This document shows positions 25,649-33,561 of a stretch of 64,000 nt of DNA, piece by piece (positions within the stretch are counted from its first letter, which is position 1; every line of letters starts with the position of its first letter). Both the position numbers and the translations under genes were made by a program. Origin of the DNA: Micromonospora inositola (GTDB lineage: Bacteria > Actinomycetota > Actinomycetes > Mycobacteriales > Micromonosporaceae); contig NZ_LT607754.1 of assembly GCF_900090285.1 (NCBI RefSeq), positions 62,001 through 126,000 on the forward strand, in the 5' to 3' direction. The notes under the pieces are model-generated. The model worked only from the letters and a program-made list of their open reading frames with translations. It was not told the DNA's origin and did not search any database.

Positions 25649-26737
25649 ATGACCGAACCGGCCGTCGACCCTGCCCAGACCCCGACCGGCTCGGCGTCCG
25701 ACCGGTCCCCCAAGGGCCTCGATCTCGACCGGCTCGCCGCGTACCTGGCCGAACGGCGGCCCGAGCTGGCCGCCGGCCCGCTGTCGGCGCGGCTGATCGC
25801 CGGCGGCAAGTCCAACCTGACGTACCTGGTGCGCGCCGGCGGGCGCGAGATGGTGCTGCGCCGGCCCCCGCTCGGGCACGTGCTGGCCACCGCGCACGAC
25901 ATGGCCCGTGAGCACCGGGTGATCTCGGCGCTGGCGCCGACCGACGTCCCCGTCCCGGAGGCGCTGCTGCTCTGCGCCGACGATGAGGTGATCGGCGCGC
26001 CGTTCTACCTGATGGAGAAGGTCGACGGCGAGGTCTACCGGACCCGGGCGCAGACCGACCCGCTCACCGCCGGGCAGCGGCGCGACCTGGCCATGGCGAT
26101 GATGGACACCCTGGCCGCGCTGCACATGGTCGAGCCGGCCGCCGTGGGGCTGGCCGACTTCGGCCGTCCCGAGGGCTACCTGGGCCGGCAGGTACGCCGC
26201 TGGGCCGGCCAGCTCGACCGCTCCCGCAGCCGCGAGCTGCCCGGCATCGACGAGCTGCGCGACGCGCTCGCCGACACCGTGCCGGAGGGCGCCAACGCGG
26301 GACGCATCGTGCACGGCGACTACCGGCTGGACAATCTCCTCGCCAAGGTCGACCCGGTCACGGTCCGGGCGGTGCTGGACTGGGAGATGGCAACCCTCGG
26401 CGATCCCCTCGCGGACCTGGGGCTGCTGCTGACCTACTGGAGCGTGCTGGGCGACAGCGAACTCGCCGAGGGCAACCCGGTCGCCGACGGGATCGGGCCA
26501 CGCGCCGGCTTCCCCACCGGCGCCGAACTGATCGACCGGTACGCCGGCCGCAGCGACGTGGACGTGGGCCCGCTGCACTGGCACGTGGCGCTCGGCTGTT
26601 TCAAGCTGGCGGTGATCTGCGAGGGGATCCACTACCGGCACACCCTTGGGCAGACGCTCGGCGGCGGCTTCGACCGGATCGGTGACATGGTGGCGCCGCT
26701 GGTCGAGCACGGCCTGCACGAAGTCCGCGAAAAGTAA
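25649..26737 (+). CDS. APH-like phosphotransferase family protein (ACAD10/11 type)
   Basis: A 362-aa kinase-fold protein. AGGKSNLTYLVRAGGREMVLRRPP is the nucleotide loop with the ATP-binding Lys region, HGDYRLDNLLAK is the catalytic loop with the Asp base, and LDWEMATLGDPLADL carries the metal-binding Asp. The pattern matches the acyl-CoA dehydrogenase-associated phosphotransferases (hydroxyacyl substrates in known members) more than true aminoglycoside kinases. The ATG at 25649 is chosen because homology begins soon after it and there is no upstream signal. Confidence 0.85.
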   Translation: MTEPAVDPAQTPTGSASDRSPKGLDLDRLAAYLAERRPELAAGPLSARLIAGGKSNLTYLVRAGGREMVLRRPPLGHVLATAHDMAREHRVISALAPTDVPVPEALLLCADDEVIGAPFYLMEKVDGEVYRTRAQTDPLTAGQRRDLAMAMMDTLAALHMVEPAAVGLADFGRPEGYLGRQVRRWAGQLDRSRSRELPGIDELRDALADTVPEGANAGRIVHGDYRLDNLLAKVDPVTVRAVLDWEMATLGDPLADLGLLLTYWSVLGDSELAEGNPVADGIGPRAGFPTGAELIDRYAGRSDVDVGPLHWHVALGCFKLAVICEGIHYRHTLGQTLGGGFDRIGDMVAPLVEHGLHEVREK

Positions 26738-26765
26738 CCGACCTCGGGTGAGCCGTCCCGACGGG

Positions 26766-27812
26766 TCAGGCGGAGGCGCGGTGGATGAGCTTGGTGTCGA
26801 GTAGGACGTGCGGGGAGGGCACCTCGTCGCCGCGGGTCCGGGAGACCAGGAGGCGGGCCATCTGGCGGCCCATCTCCTCCACCGGTTGGAAGACGGTGGT
26901 CAGCGGGGGTTCGGCCTGCCGCGCGATGGGCGCGTCGTCGAAGCCGATCACGGCCACGTCCTCGGGCACCCGGCGGCCGGCCTCGCGGAGCGCACGGAGG
27001 GCGCCGAACGCCATCAGGTCGGAGGCGGCGAAGACCGCGTCCAGGTCGGGGCAGACCTCCAGCAGCCGCCGCATGCAGGCGGTGCCGCTGCCCTCGCTGA
27101 AGTCCCCGTACGCGATCAGGTCCGGGTTGACGCTGGCGCCCGCGGCCCGGACGGCCTCCCGGTAGCCGGACAACCGGGCCAGGCCGGCGCCCATGTCCTG
27201 CGGCCCGGCGATGGTGGCGATGCGGCGCCGCCCCCGCGCGAAGAGGTGCTCCACCGCCTGCCGGGCGCCGCCGACGTTGTCCACGTCGACGAACCAGGCC
27301 GGCTGGACCCTGGGGTGCAGCATCCGGGCCGGCCGACCGCCGAGCACGGTGGGCAGGCCACGCTCCTCCAGCAGGGTGGGCAGCGGGTCGGAGTCGTGCA
27401 GCGAGAGCAGCAGGACGCCGTCGACGTGCTGGTTGGTCAGGTGGTGCTCGACCCGTTCCCGTTCGATCGGCGACTGCACCATGGCCAGCCAGAGCTGCAT
27501 CGGGGTCTCCAGCAGCCCGGAGCTGACGCCACGGACGATGCTGGCGAAGAACGGCTCGGTGAAGACCCGCTCGCCGGACTCGGAGACCACCAGCGCCACC
27601 GAGTCGGTCCGCTGGGTCACCAGCGCCCGGGCGGCGCGGTTCGGCACGTACCCCAGCTCGGCGATCGCCTGTTGGACGGCGGCCCGGGCCTCCGGGCTGA
27701 CCTGGGGCGAGCCGTTGACCACGCGGGAGACCGTGCCGCGCCCGACGCCGGCACGGGCCGCGACCGCGTCGAGGGTCGGGCGCCCGAGCGACCGCGTGCG
27801 CTGCGTTGTCAT
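26766..27812 (-). CDS. LacI-family regulator, CebR-like by context
   Basis: A 348-aa repressor: helix-turn-helix PTLDAVAARAGVGRGTVSRVVNGSPQVS (residues about 13-40), hinge helix NRAARALVTQ, and a periplasmic-binding-protein fold (residues 65-345). The ATG at 27812 is chosen because GGAGGA lies eight bases upstream, inside the longer frame that could begin at 27830. It follows the beta-glucosidase by 80 bases on the same strand. A CebR-like 14-mer lies in the promoter ahead of that gene, so cellobiose or another beta-glucoside is the likely inducer. Confidence 0.88.
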   Translation of the reverse strand: MTTQRTRSLGRPTLDAVAARAGVGRGTVSRVVNGSPQVSPEARAAVQQAIAELGYVPNRAARALVTQRTDSVALVVSESGERVFTEPFFASIVRGVSSGLLETPMQLWLAMVQSPIERERVEHHLTNQHVDGVLLLSLHDSDPLPTLLEERGLPTVLGGRPARMLHPRVQPAWFVDVDNVGGARQAVEHLFARGRRRIATIAGPQDMGAGLARLSGYREAVRAAGASVNPDLIAYGDFSEGSGTACMRRLLEVCPDLDAVFAASDLMAFGALRALREAGRRVPEDVAVIGFDDAPIARQAEPPLTTVFQPVEEMGRQMARLLVSRTRGDEVPSPHVLLDTKLIHRASA

Positions 27813-27892
27813 CGTCTGCTCCTCCGACATCGGACGGGCCCGGCACCTGGCACGGCGACGGTGCCGGGCCGCCCGTTACTGGCTGGCCAAGC

Positions 27893-29326
27893 CTATTGTG
27901 CGGCCAGACCGTTCCGTCGGATCACCTCGGCGTACCACCTGGCGCTGGACTTGGGGATCCGGGCCTGGCTGTCGTAGTCGACGTGGACCATGCCGAAGCG
28001 CTTGGTGTACCCCCACGCCCATTCGAAGTTGTCCATCAGTGACCAGGCGAAGTAGCCCTTCAGGGGCACCCCGGCGCTGATCGCGGCGCGCGCGGCGCGC
28101 AGGTGCGCGTCGAAGTACGCCAGCCGGTCGGGGTCGTCGACCCGGCCGTCGACCACCGCGTCGACGAAGGCGGAGCCGTTCTCGGTGATGTAGAGCGGCA
28201 GGTCGGTGTAGTCGCGGTGGACCCGCTCCAGCGTCTCGACCAGGCCGGGGGCGTCGATCTCCCAGTCCATGTCGGTGACCGGGACGCCTCGGGTGACGAA
28301 CCGGACGTCCTCGCTGCCCGGCCAGCACGACGGCGACCGCCAGTACGCCGCCGGCTCCGCCTCCTCGATCGGGGCGGCGACGACGTGCCGGCTGTAGTAG
28401 TTGATCCCCACCACGTCCAGCGGGCTGGAGATGATCTTCAGATCGCCGTCCTGGACGTGCCCGAAGTCGCTGATCTGGCGCAGGTCGGCGGTCAGGTCCG
28501 CGGGGTACGACCCGCGCAGCACCGGGTCGAGGAAGAACCGGTTCGCCAGCCCGTCGATCCGCCGCGCGGCGTCGACGTCCCCGGCCGCGTCGGTGGCCGG
28601 GGTGACCGGGTAGAGGTTGAGCGTGATGCCGAGCTGGGCGTCGGGCCGGGACGCCCGCAGCGCCTCCACCGCGAGGCCGTGGCCGAGCATCAGGTGGTGC
28701 CCGGCCCGGACCGCGTCACCGCCGTCGGAGCGGCCCGGCGCGTGCACGCCGGAGCCGTAGCCGAGGAACGCCGAGCACCACGGCTCGTTGAGCGTGGTCC
28801 AGTACCGCACCCGGTCGCCGAGGGCGTCCGCGACGAGCTGGGCGTAGTCGGCGAACCGGGCGGCGGTGTCCCGGGCCGGCCAGCCGCCGGCGTCCTCCAG
28901 CGGCTGCGGCAGGTCCCAGTGGTAGAGGGTCAGCCAGGGCTCGATGTCGTGGGCCAGCAGCTCGTCGACCAGCCGCCGGTAGAAGTCCAGGCCCGCCTGG
29001 TTGGCCGCCCCCGTGCCGCCCGGCTGGACCCGGGGCCAGGAGACCGAGAACCGGTACGACTTCAGCCCCAGCTCGGCCATCAGCCGGACGTCGTCCGGCA
29101 TCCGGTGGTAGTGGTCGCAGGCCACGTCGCCGGTGTGCCCGCCCACCGTCCGGCCCTCGGTGTGGCTGAACGTGTCCCAGATCGACGGGGTACGGCCGCC
29201 CTCGGTCGCCGCGCCCTCGATCTGGTACGCGGCGGTCGCCGCGCCCCACCGGAAACCGGGCGGGAAGGTGAGTTCCGGGCCCTGGTCGAGGACGCCGGCG
29301 GCGGGCGGGCTGGCGGGGTTGCTCAC
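27893..29326 (-). CDS. GH1 family beta-glucosidase
   Basis: A 477-aa cytoplasmic glycosidase. [15 protein letters not shown] is the N-terminal GH1 signature, [14 protein letters not shown] holds the acid/base Glu (NEP), [10 protein letters not shown] the nucleophile Glu (TENG), and [20 protein letters not shown] the C-terminal signature. There is no signal peptide, so it acts on imported disaccharides. In actinobacteria the gene usually follows cebEFG-type transporter genes; here only the last codons of a permease remain before it, with the permease stop overlapping this GTG. The locus therefore has no adjacent transporter. Confidence 0.95.
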   Translation of the reverse strand: MSNPASPPAAGVLDQGPELTFPPGFRWGAATAAYQIEGAATEGGRTPSIWDTFSHTEGRTVGGHTGDVACDHYHRMPDDVRLMAELGLKSYRFSVSWPRVQPGGTGAANQAGLDFYRRLVDELLAHDIEPWLTLYHWDLPQPLEDAGGWPARDTAARFADYAQLVADALGDRVRYWTTLNEPWCSAFLGYGSGVHAPGRSDGGDAVRAGHHLMLGHGLAVEALRASRPDAQLGITLNLYPVTPATDAAGDVDAARRIDGLANRFFLDPVLRGSYPADLTADLRQISDFGHVQDGDLKIISSPLDVVGINYYSRHVVAAPIEEAEPAAYWRSPSCWPGSEDVRFVTRGVPVTDMDWEIDAPGLVETLERVHRDYTDLPLYITENGSAFVDAVVDGRVDDPDRLAYFDAHLRAARAAISAGVPLKGYFAWSLMDNFEWAWGYTKRFGMVHVDYDSQARIPKSSARWYAEVIRRNGLAAQ

Positions 29327-29433
29327 GACTTGACGGCGCCTTCCATGATTCCGCCGATGATCTGGCGGCCGAACAGAACGAACACGATGAACAGGGGCAG
29401 GGTGGCGATCAACGTACCGGCGAGGGTCTGCAC
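29323..29433 (-). pseudogene. C-terminal remnant of a MalG/CebG-type sugar ABC permease
   Basis: Read leftward, the frame gives [20 protein letters not shown], then [15 protein letters not shown] and a stop, which is the conserved end of carbohydrate ABC permeases (last helix plus GRQIIxGxxxGAVKG/S). About 36 residues are left of a normal 270-300. Its stop overlaps the beta-glucosidase start by four bases (GTGA), as expected for an intact cebG-bglC junction. Directly upstream lie an operator and a promoter, not more permease, so an internal deletion is inferred. Confidence 0.8.
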
Positions 29434-29436
29434 TCG

Positions 29437-29450
29437 CGGGAGCGTTCCCA
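29437..29450 (-). promoter_or_regulatory. CebR-type operator
   Basis: On the leftward strand TGGGAACGCTCCCG matches the CebR consensus TGGGAGCGCTCCCA at 12 of 14 bases. It lies just downstream of the -10, overlapping the expected transcript start, the usual repressor position. Confidence 0.65.
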
Positions 29451-29452
29451 TG

Positions 29453-29481
29453 AGATTGCCGGGCGGTGTCAGGGGTGTCAA
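29453..29481 (-). promoter_or_regulatory. promoter of the beta-glucosidase unit
   Basis: TTGACA (29476-29481) and CAATCT (29453-29458) on the leftward strand are 17 bases apart. This is probably the original promoter of the transporter operon, now driving the permease tail and the beta-glucosidase. Confidence 0.6.
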
Positions 29482-29502
29482 TAGTCCATGGGAGGGCCCG
29501 GA

Positions 29503-30048
29503 TCAGCAGAGGCGGCGCAGCAGGGTGGTGGCGCGGGCGGCGTCGAAGGCGTCCGGGTCGAAGCCCGCGCCCGCCCACTCCCGCATCGCGCGGTGCTCGG
29601 GCTGGGCCGGATCGGTCAGCGCGGCAAGCAGGACGGCGTACCCGGACGGACCGCCGACGTCCTCCGGCGGACAGGCCCGCTCCCCCTGGAGGCAGGACGG
29701 GTACCGCTCGTCCGGGTCCGCCGTGCAGGCGTCCTCCACCAGCAGGTCGTGCTCCCACCAGTCGCCGAAGTCGTACGTGTAGTGGAACCGGCTGCCCTTG
29801 CCGACCACCGCGTCCAGCCGGACGTCCAGCTCGTCGCGGACCGCCAGCTCGCCGTCCGGGTCCGGCTCGCCGTACTGGAGCCCGTCGATCTCGAACGAGT
29901 GCAGGTGACAGTCCCGCCAGCCCATCGCGTGCTGCACCACCCGGTGCACGCGGTCCAGGGTGTACCCACCGGGGACGAGCACCCGCCGCCACACCGGCGG
30001 CCGGACCCCGGCCAGGGAGATCGCGAGCTGGAAGATCTGACGCGGCAT
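29503..30048 (-). CDS. pRiA4b ORF-3-like (IS1096 TnpR-type) protein
   Basis: A 181-aa protein with [20 protein letters not shown], then [19 protein letters not shown], and [17 protein letters not shown], the conserved blocks of the pRiA4b ORF-3 family. It then has a Cys-containing stretch ([15 protein letters not shown]) typical of members that bind a metal. The family occurs as a passenger in IS1096-type elements and as a chromosomal gene. No transposase or inverted repeats are seen here. The ATG at 30048 follows GGGAGGA; a second ATG eight codons upstream at 30072 is possible. Function unknown. Confidence 0.8.
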   Translation of the reverse strand: MPRQIFQLAISLAGVRPPVWRRVLVPGGYTLDRVHRVVQHAMGWRDCHLHSFEIDGLQYGEPDPDGELAVRDELDVRLDAVVGKGSRFHYTYDFGDWWEHDLLVEDACTADPDERYPSCLQGERACPPEDVGGPSGYAVLLAALTDPAQPEHRAMREWAGAGFDPDAFDAARATTLLRRLC

Positions 30049-30071
30049 CGGTGTCCCATCCTCCCTCGGCA

Positions 30072-30077
30072 TAGGCT
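30072..30077 (+). promoter_or_regulatory. leaderless-type -10 of the CxxC mini-protein
   Basis: TAGGCT ends exactly six bases before the ATG at 30084. Confidence 0.55.
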
Positions 30078-30083
30078 GCCAGC

Positions 30084-30203
30084 ATGATCTGCCGAGCGTG
30101 CCGAGAGCGACGGCACGACGACTGTCCGGGCCGGAAGTGGTGCGACTGCCAGCACCGTACCCCCCGACCCACCCCTCCGGTCACCGGTCCGGCCAGCGAA
30201 TGA
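30084..30203 (+). CDS. 39-aa Cys/His-rich mini-protein
   Basis: ATG at 30084 opens a 39-codon frame beginning [20 protein letters not shown] and continuing DCQHR before a Pro/Thr-rich tail. Cys3, Cys6, Cys14, Cys20, Cys22, His11 and His24 form a plausible zinc site. I recall similar CRACRxxRHDxCPGxxWCDCQH mini-proteins in other actinobacteria. A TAGGCT -10 sits six bases upstream, and the stop overlaps the start of the RibD-like gene by four bases (ATGA), so the two are coupled. It is too short for routine gene finding but well supported by promoter, coupling and motif. Function unknown. Confidence 0.7.
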   Translation: MICRACRERRHDDCPGRKWCDCQHRTPRPTPPVTGPASE

Positions 30204-30979
30204 GCGGAACGGCGATTTCCCGGATCTGGCCCGCGCCCGCCGCCGGGCCGCTGACCGACCCCGAGCTGGCCGCGCTCTACGGCCCCGCCGGCCGTCCGCA
30301 CCTGCGGGTCAACTTCGTGACCAGCGCCGACGGCGCGGTCACCCTGGACGGCTACTCCGAAGGCCTCTCCGGCGAGCCGGACAAGCGGGTCTTCGGGCTG
30401 CTCCGGATGCTCTGCGACGGCCTCGTCGTGGCCGCCGGCACGCTCCGGCACGAGGGCTACCGGGCGGTCCGGCTGAGCGAGCCGCGCCGGGCCTGGCGCC
30501 GGGAGCACGGCCTGGCCGAATACCCGACGCTGGTGGTGGTCTCCGGCTCGCTCGACCTCGACCCGGACCAGGCCGCCTTCGCCGACGCGCCGGTTCGGCC
30601 GCTCGTGCTCACCCGGGCCGCCGCCGAGCCGCCGCCCGGGCTGACCGACGTCGCCGACCTCGTGTGCTGCGGCGACGACCGGGTGGACCTCGCCGCGGGC
30701 CTGGCCGAGCTGCGCCGCCGCGGGCTGGGCCAGCTGCTCTGCGAGGGCGGCCCGCACCTCTTCGGCGCGCTCACCGCCGCCGACCTGGTCGACGAGCTCT
30801 GCCTGACCGTCGCGCCGCTGCTCGCCGGGGCCGGCCCCGGTCGGATCACCGCCGGGGACGCCAGCGCGCCCCGCCGGCTGCCGCTGCGCCACGTGCTGGC
30901 CGCCGACGATGGCGTCCTGATGCTGCGCTACGCCCGGGACGACGACCGACCGCCGGCCGGCGCCGCACCGGCCGCCTGA
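30200..30979 (+). CDS. RibD C-terminal-type (dihydrofolate reductase-fold) reductase
   Basis: A 259-aa protein. [20 protein letters not shown] is the NADPH/substrate-binding start of pyrimidine reductases. [27 protein letters not shown] and [13 protein letters not shown] (GGxxL/F pyrophosphate loop) follow. It lacks a deaminase domain, so it is a stand-alone reductase, possibly a riboflavin-pathway pyrimidine reductase or a related enzyme. The ATG at 30200 overlaps the stop of the Cys-rich mini-protein. Confidence 0.88.
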   Translation: MSGTAISRIWPAPAAGPLTDPELAALYGPAGRPHLRVNFVTSADGAVTLDGYSEGLSGEPDKRVFGLLRMLCDGLVVAAGTLRHEGYRAVRLSEPRRAWRREHGLAEYPTLVVVSGSLDLDPDQAAFADAPVRPLVLTRAAAEPPPGLTDVADLVCCGDDRVDLAAGLAELRRRGLGQLLCEGGPHLFGALTAADLVDELCLTVAPLLAGAGPGRITAGDASAPRRLPLRHVLAADDGVLMLRYARDDDRPPAGAAPAA

Positions 30980-31172
30980 TCGATGGCGCCGAGGGCGGCG
31001 AGGGCGGCGACCAGACGCCGCAGGTCCGCGTCCGCGCAACGCGGCCGCCGCGCCGGCCGCCGGCCTCGTCCGCCGACCACCCGGCGGTACGCGGACAACC
31101 CTTCTCCGCCCACGCGGACGGGCGCGGGCACGCCGGGTGGCGGACCCGCGCCCGTGATCGGTGGCGCCGTCG

Positions 31173-31210
31173 TCCGGCGTCGGCGGTGGAGGAGGGCCGC
31201 CGACGCCGGA
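31173..31210 (-). terminator. 14-bp stem terminator of the M4 protease gene
   Basis: TCCGGCGTCGGCGG (31173-31186) pairs with CCGCCGACGCCGGA (31197-31210) around a 10-base loop, nine bases past the protease stop. The rest of 30980-31172 has no supported gene. Confidence 0.65.
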
Positions 31211-31218
31211 TCAGGCGG

Positions 31219-32764
31219 TCAGTTGACGCTCACGGCCGACCAGGCGGCGGCGACCGTGTTGTACTCGGCGCTGCCGGCGCCGTACAGGTCCTTGGCGGCC
31301 GACAGGGTCGCGGTGCGGGCACCGGCGTAGCTGGTCCGCGAGGTCATGTAGGTGGTCAGCGCCCGGTACCAGATCGCGCCGGCCCTCGCGTTGCCGATGC
31401 CGGCGACGGTGCTGCCGTTGCAGGTCGGGCTGTTGCCGTACGACGACGAGCCGCTGCCGACGGCGAGCAGGTAGAAGAAGTGGTTCGCCACGCCGGAGGA
31501 GTAGTGCACGTCCAGCCGGCCCACCGAGCTGCTCCAGCAGTCGGCGGAGGCGCCGTCCTTGGACGGCTTGTCCATGTAGCGCAGCGGCGCGCCGCTGGTG
31601 CGCAGCTTCTCCCCGATCAGGTAGTCACCCGGGTCCTTGCTGTTGGCCGCGTAGAACTCGACCAGGGTGCCGAAGATGTCGCTGGTGGCCTCGTTCAGGC
31701 CGCCGGACTCACCGCTGTAGCGCAGGCCGGCGGTGTTGCTGGTGACGCCGTGGCTCATCTCGTGCCCGGCGACGTCCAGCGAGGTCAGCGGGTACCAGCC
31801 GGAGCCGCCGTCACCGTAGGTCATGCAGAAGCAGGAGTCGCTCCAGAACGCGTTGGCGTAGTTGGTGCTGTAGTGCACCCGGCTGTACGCGCCCACCCCG
31901 TCGTTGCGGATGCCGTTCCGGCCGAAGGTGGTCTTGTAGTAGTCCCAGGTCTCCTGGGCGCCGTAGGCGGCGTCGGCGGCGGCGGTCTGCCGGTTGGCCA
32001 GGGTGCCGTCGCCGAAGACGTTGCCGGTGTTGGTGACCAGGGTGCCGGTGCCGCTGGTGCCACCGTTCAGGTCGTACGTCCGGTGGCCGCCCCGGGTGGC
32101 GTCGGCGAGCTGGTAGGTGCCGCCGGAGAGGGTGCTGCCCACGGTCACCGAGCCGGAGTGGAAGGTGTTGCCGGTGCCTTCGCGCTGCACGCCCTCCCAC
32201 GAGTCGCGGACCCTGCCGCTGGCGGCGTCGACCAGCACGTGCAGCTCGCTGGGGGTGCCGTCGGCGTACGCGCCACCCACGACGACCTCGTACGCCAGGG
32301 TGGTGCCGGCGGCGTCGGCGTCGTGGACCAGCTGGCTGCCGTCGACCCGGCGGGCGGCGGCGGTCGAGGAGCCCAGCGCGGCCCGGCCCGCGGCCGCCGC
32401 GCTGATCTTCGCCTTGGCGCCCCGGGCGGGGGCCGCGGCGAGGCTCTGGCTGGCACCCCGCCAGGTGTTGCCCTTGCCGAGGTGCGTGCACGACCGTGTC
32501 TCCGCCCAGGACCGGCAGACCGTCCTGGTAGCGGTTGAGCCGGACGTGCTCGGTGCCGTCGGCGTCGGTGCTCGTGTTCTTGAGCGTGAAGCTCTGCCCG
32601 TCGGCGACGAGCGCGCTGCCCGGGTGGGCCTTGAGCTGGGCCACCGCGCGGGTGAACGCGTCGGCGGAGGTGGCGGGCGCGGCGGCGGCCGCGGTCGGCA
32701 CGGTGGCGGCGGCCGCCAGGAGAGCGGCCGTGGCGAGGCCGCTCAGGAGAGTGGTACGACGCAT
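31219..32764 (-). pseudogene. thermolysin-type (M4) metalloprotease, frameshifted in the propeptide
   Basis: The gene starts at ATG 32764 with signal peptide MRRTTLLSGLATAALLAAAA and an FTP-type propeptide (SFTLKNTSTDADGTEHVRLN...QDGLPVLGGDTVVH). Then the frame breaks. At 32482-32489 the four bases GTGC occur twice in tandem; removing one copy restores VVHLGKGNTWRGASQSL... and the rest of the protease in one frame. The distal frame holds the zinc site HEMSH, the third ligand Glu in GGLNEATSDIFG and the catalytic His in SGVANHFFYLL, and ends SAVSVN. Apart from the 4-base duplication it is full length. It is either a recent pseudogene, a phase-variable gene or a sequencing error. Confidence 0.85.
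32482..32489. repeat. GTGC tandem duplication causing the frameshift
   Basis: GTGCGTGC on the + strand (GCACGCAC in the gene). One unit is surplus to the conserved reading frame of the M4 protease. Confidence 0.75.
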
Positions 32765-33045
32765 GAAGTTCCTACCTTCACTAGGACTGCCAGTCGGGGG
32801 GGTGCCGACTGACCGGTGACCCGCCGGTGGTGGACGACGGATCAGTCGCGACCCCGCGGGTGGCAGGGCGCGACGGCGCACAGGGATCGACGTTTGGAAG
32901 ATCCTCGATGCGTTGTTGCATATTTTTGCGTCAAGCCGCCCTTCCCTGTCACGACCTGCGACCAAGATTTTTTCCACAACTTTTCGCATCCCGTTCACCA
33001 CTGTGGGCATCCGGCTGTTCGCCCGGGACCCGGCCGCAGGGGCCT
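32765..33045. other. AT-rich divergent promoter region
   Basis: A 281-base gap with unusually AT-rich patches (TTGCATATTTTTGCGTCAAG near 32917-32936; AAGATTTTTTCCACAACTTT near 32964-32983) between the secreted protease and a divergent membrane protein. It is probably the regulated promoter of the protease; a leftward TTGACG at 32929-32934 is a -35 candidate without a clear -10. No gene is seen. Confidence 0.4.
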
Positions 33046-33051
33046 TAACCT
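33046..33051 (+). promoter_or_regulatory. leaderless-type -10
   Basis: TAACCT ends exactly six bases before the ATG at 33058. Confidence 0.5.
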
Positions 33052-33057
33052 GGGACG

Positions 33058-33561
33058 ATGGGATCCGCAGGGGTAGGCGACGCCAGGGCGGCCGGGCATG
33101 GCCGCCCGCTGCTCGCCGCCGGACTGCTGACCGGCGCCGGACTGGTGGACGTGCTCTCCGCCTGGGCGCACACGGCGCGCGACGCGTTCGCCGTGGAGAC
33201 CGCGCAGGGCGTGTACCGGGTCGACATCACCGGCTGGGCATGGCTGCACGTCGCCATCGGGGCCGCGGCAACGCTCGCCGGGCTGCTGGTGCTCACCGGG
33301 CGACCCGGAACGGTTCCGCTCGCGATCTGCTGCGCCGTACTGGCGGTCGCCGTCGAGCTGGCGCTCCTGCCGTACGCGCCGATCCGGGCCGTCCTGGTGG
33401 TCGCGCTCGACCTGGCGGCCGTCCGACTGCTCCTCCGCTACCGGCGCGCCGTCCGCGGCCGCACGCCGGCCCCGCCCGGGCCGGATCGGCTCAGCGCGCC
33501 TCGCAGACCCGGCCGGTCCTCGCCGGGTCCCCCTCCCGGCTCGCCGACCACACCGGGTTGA
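33058..33561 (+). CDS. DUF7144-like four-helix membrane protein
   Basis: A 167-aa protein with four predicted membrane helices (about residues 18-35, 62-80, 88-105, 110-125). The pattern (G)xxxVDVLSAWAHTARDAFAVE, YRVDITGWAWLHVAIGAAATLAGLL, and PYAPIRAVLVVALDLAAVRLL fits the actinobacterial DUF7144 family. The C-terminal tail is Pro/Arg-rich and overlaps the end of the convergent gene by 71 bases. Start supported by TAACCT at six bases. No known function. Confidence 0.75.
   Translation: MGSAGVGDARAAGHGRPLLAAGLLTGAGLVDVLSAWAHTARDAFAVETAQGVYRVDITGWAWLHVAIGAAATLAGLLVLTGRPGTVPLAICCAVLAVAVELALLPYAPIRAVLVVALDLAAVRLLLRYRRAVRGRTPAPPGPDRLSAPRRPGRSSPGPPPGSPTTPG

Noticed and set aside
29434..29451. ATG at 29451 as the start of a 42-aa permease-like peptide
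   Set aside because: This ATG lies between the -10 and the operator, upstream of the expected transcript start, so it is unlikely to be in the mRNA. The GTG at 29433 is more plausible.
30928..31131. Small leftward protein in the gap after the RibD-like gene
   Set aside because: A 67-codon frame exists, but it is Arg/Ala-rich, overlaps the reductase gene, has no start signal and looks like a GC-rich shadow frame.
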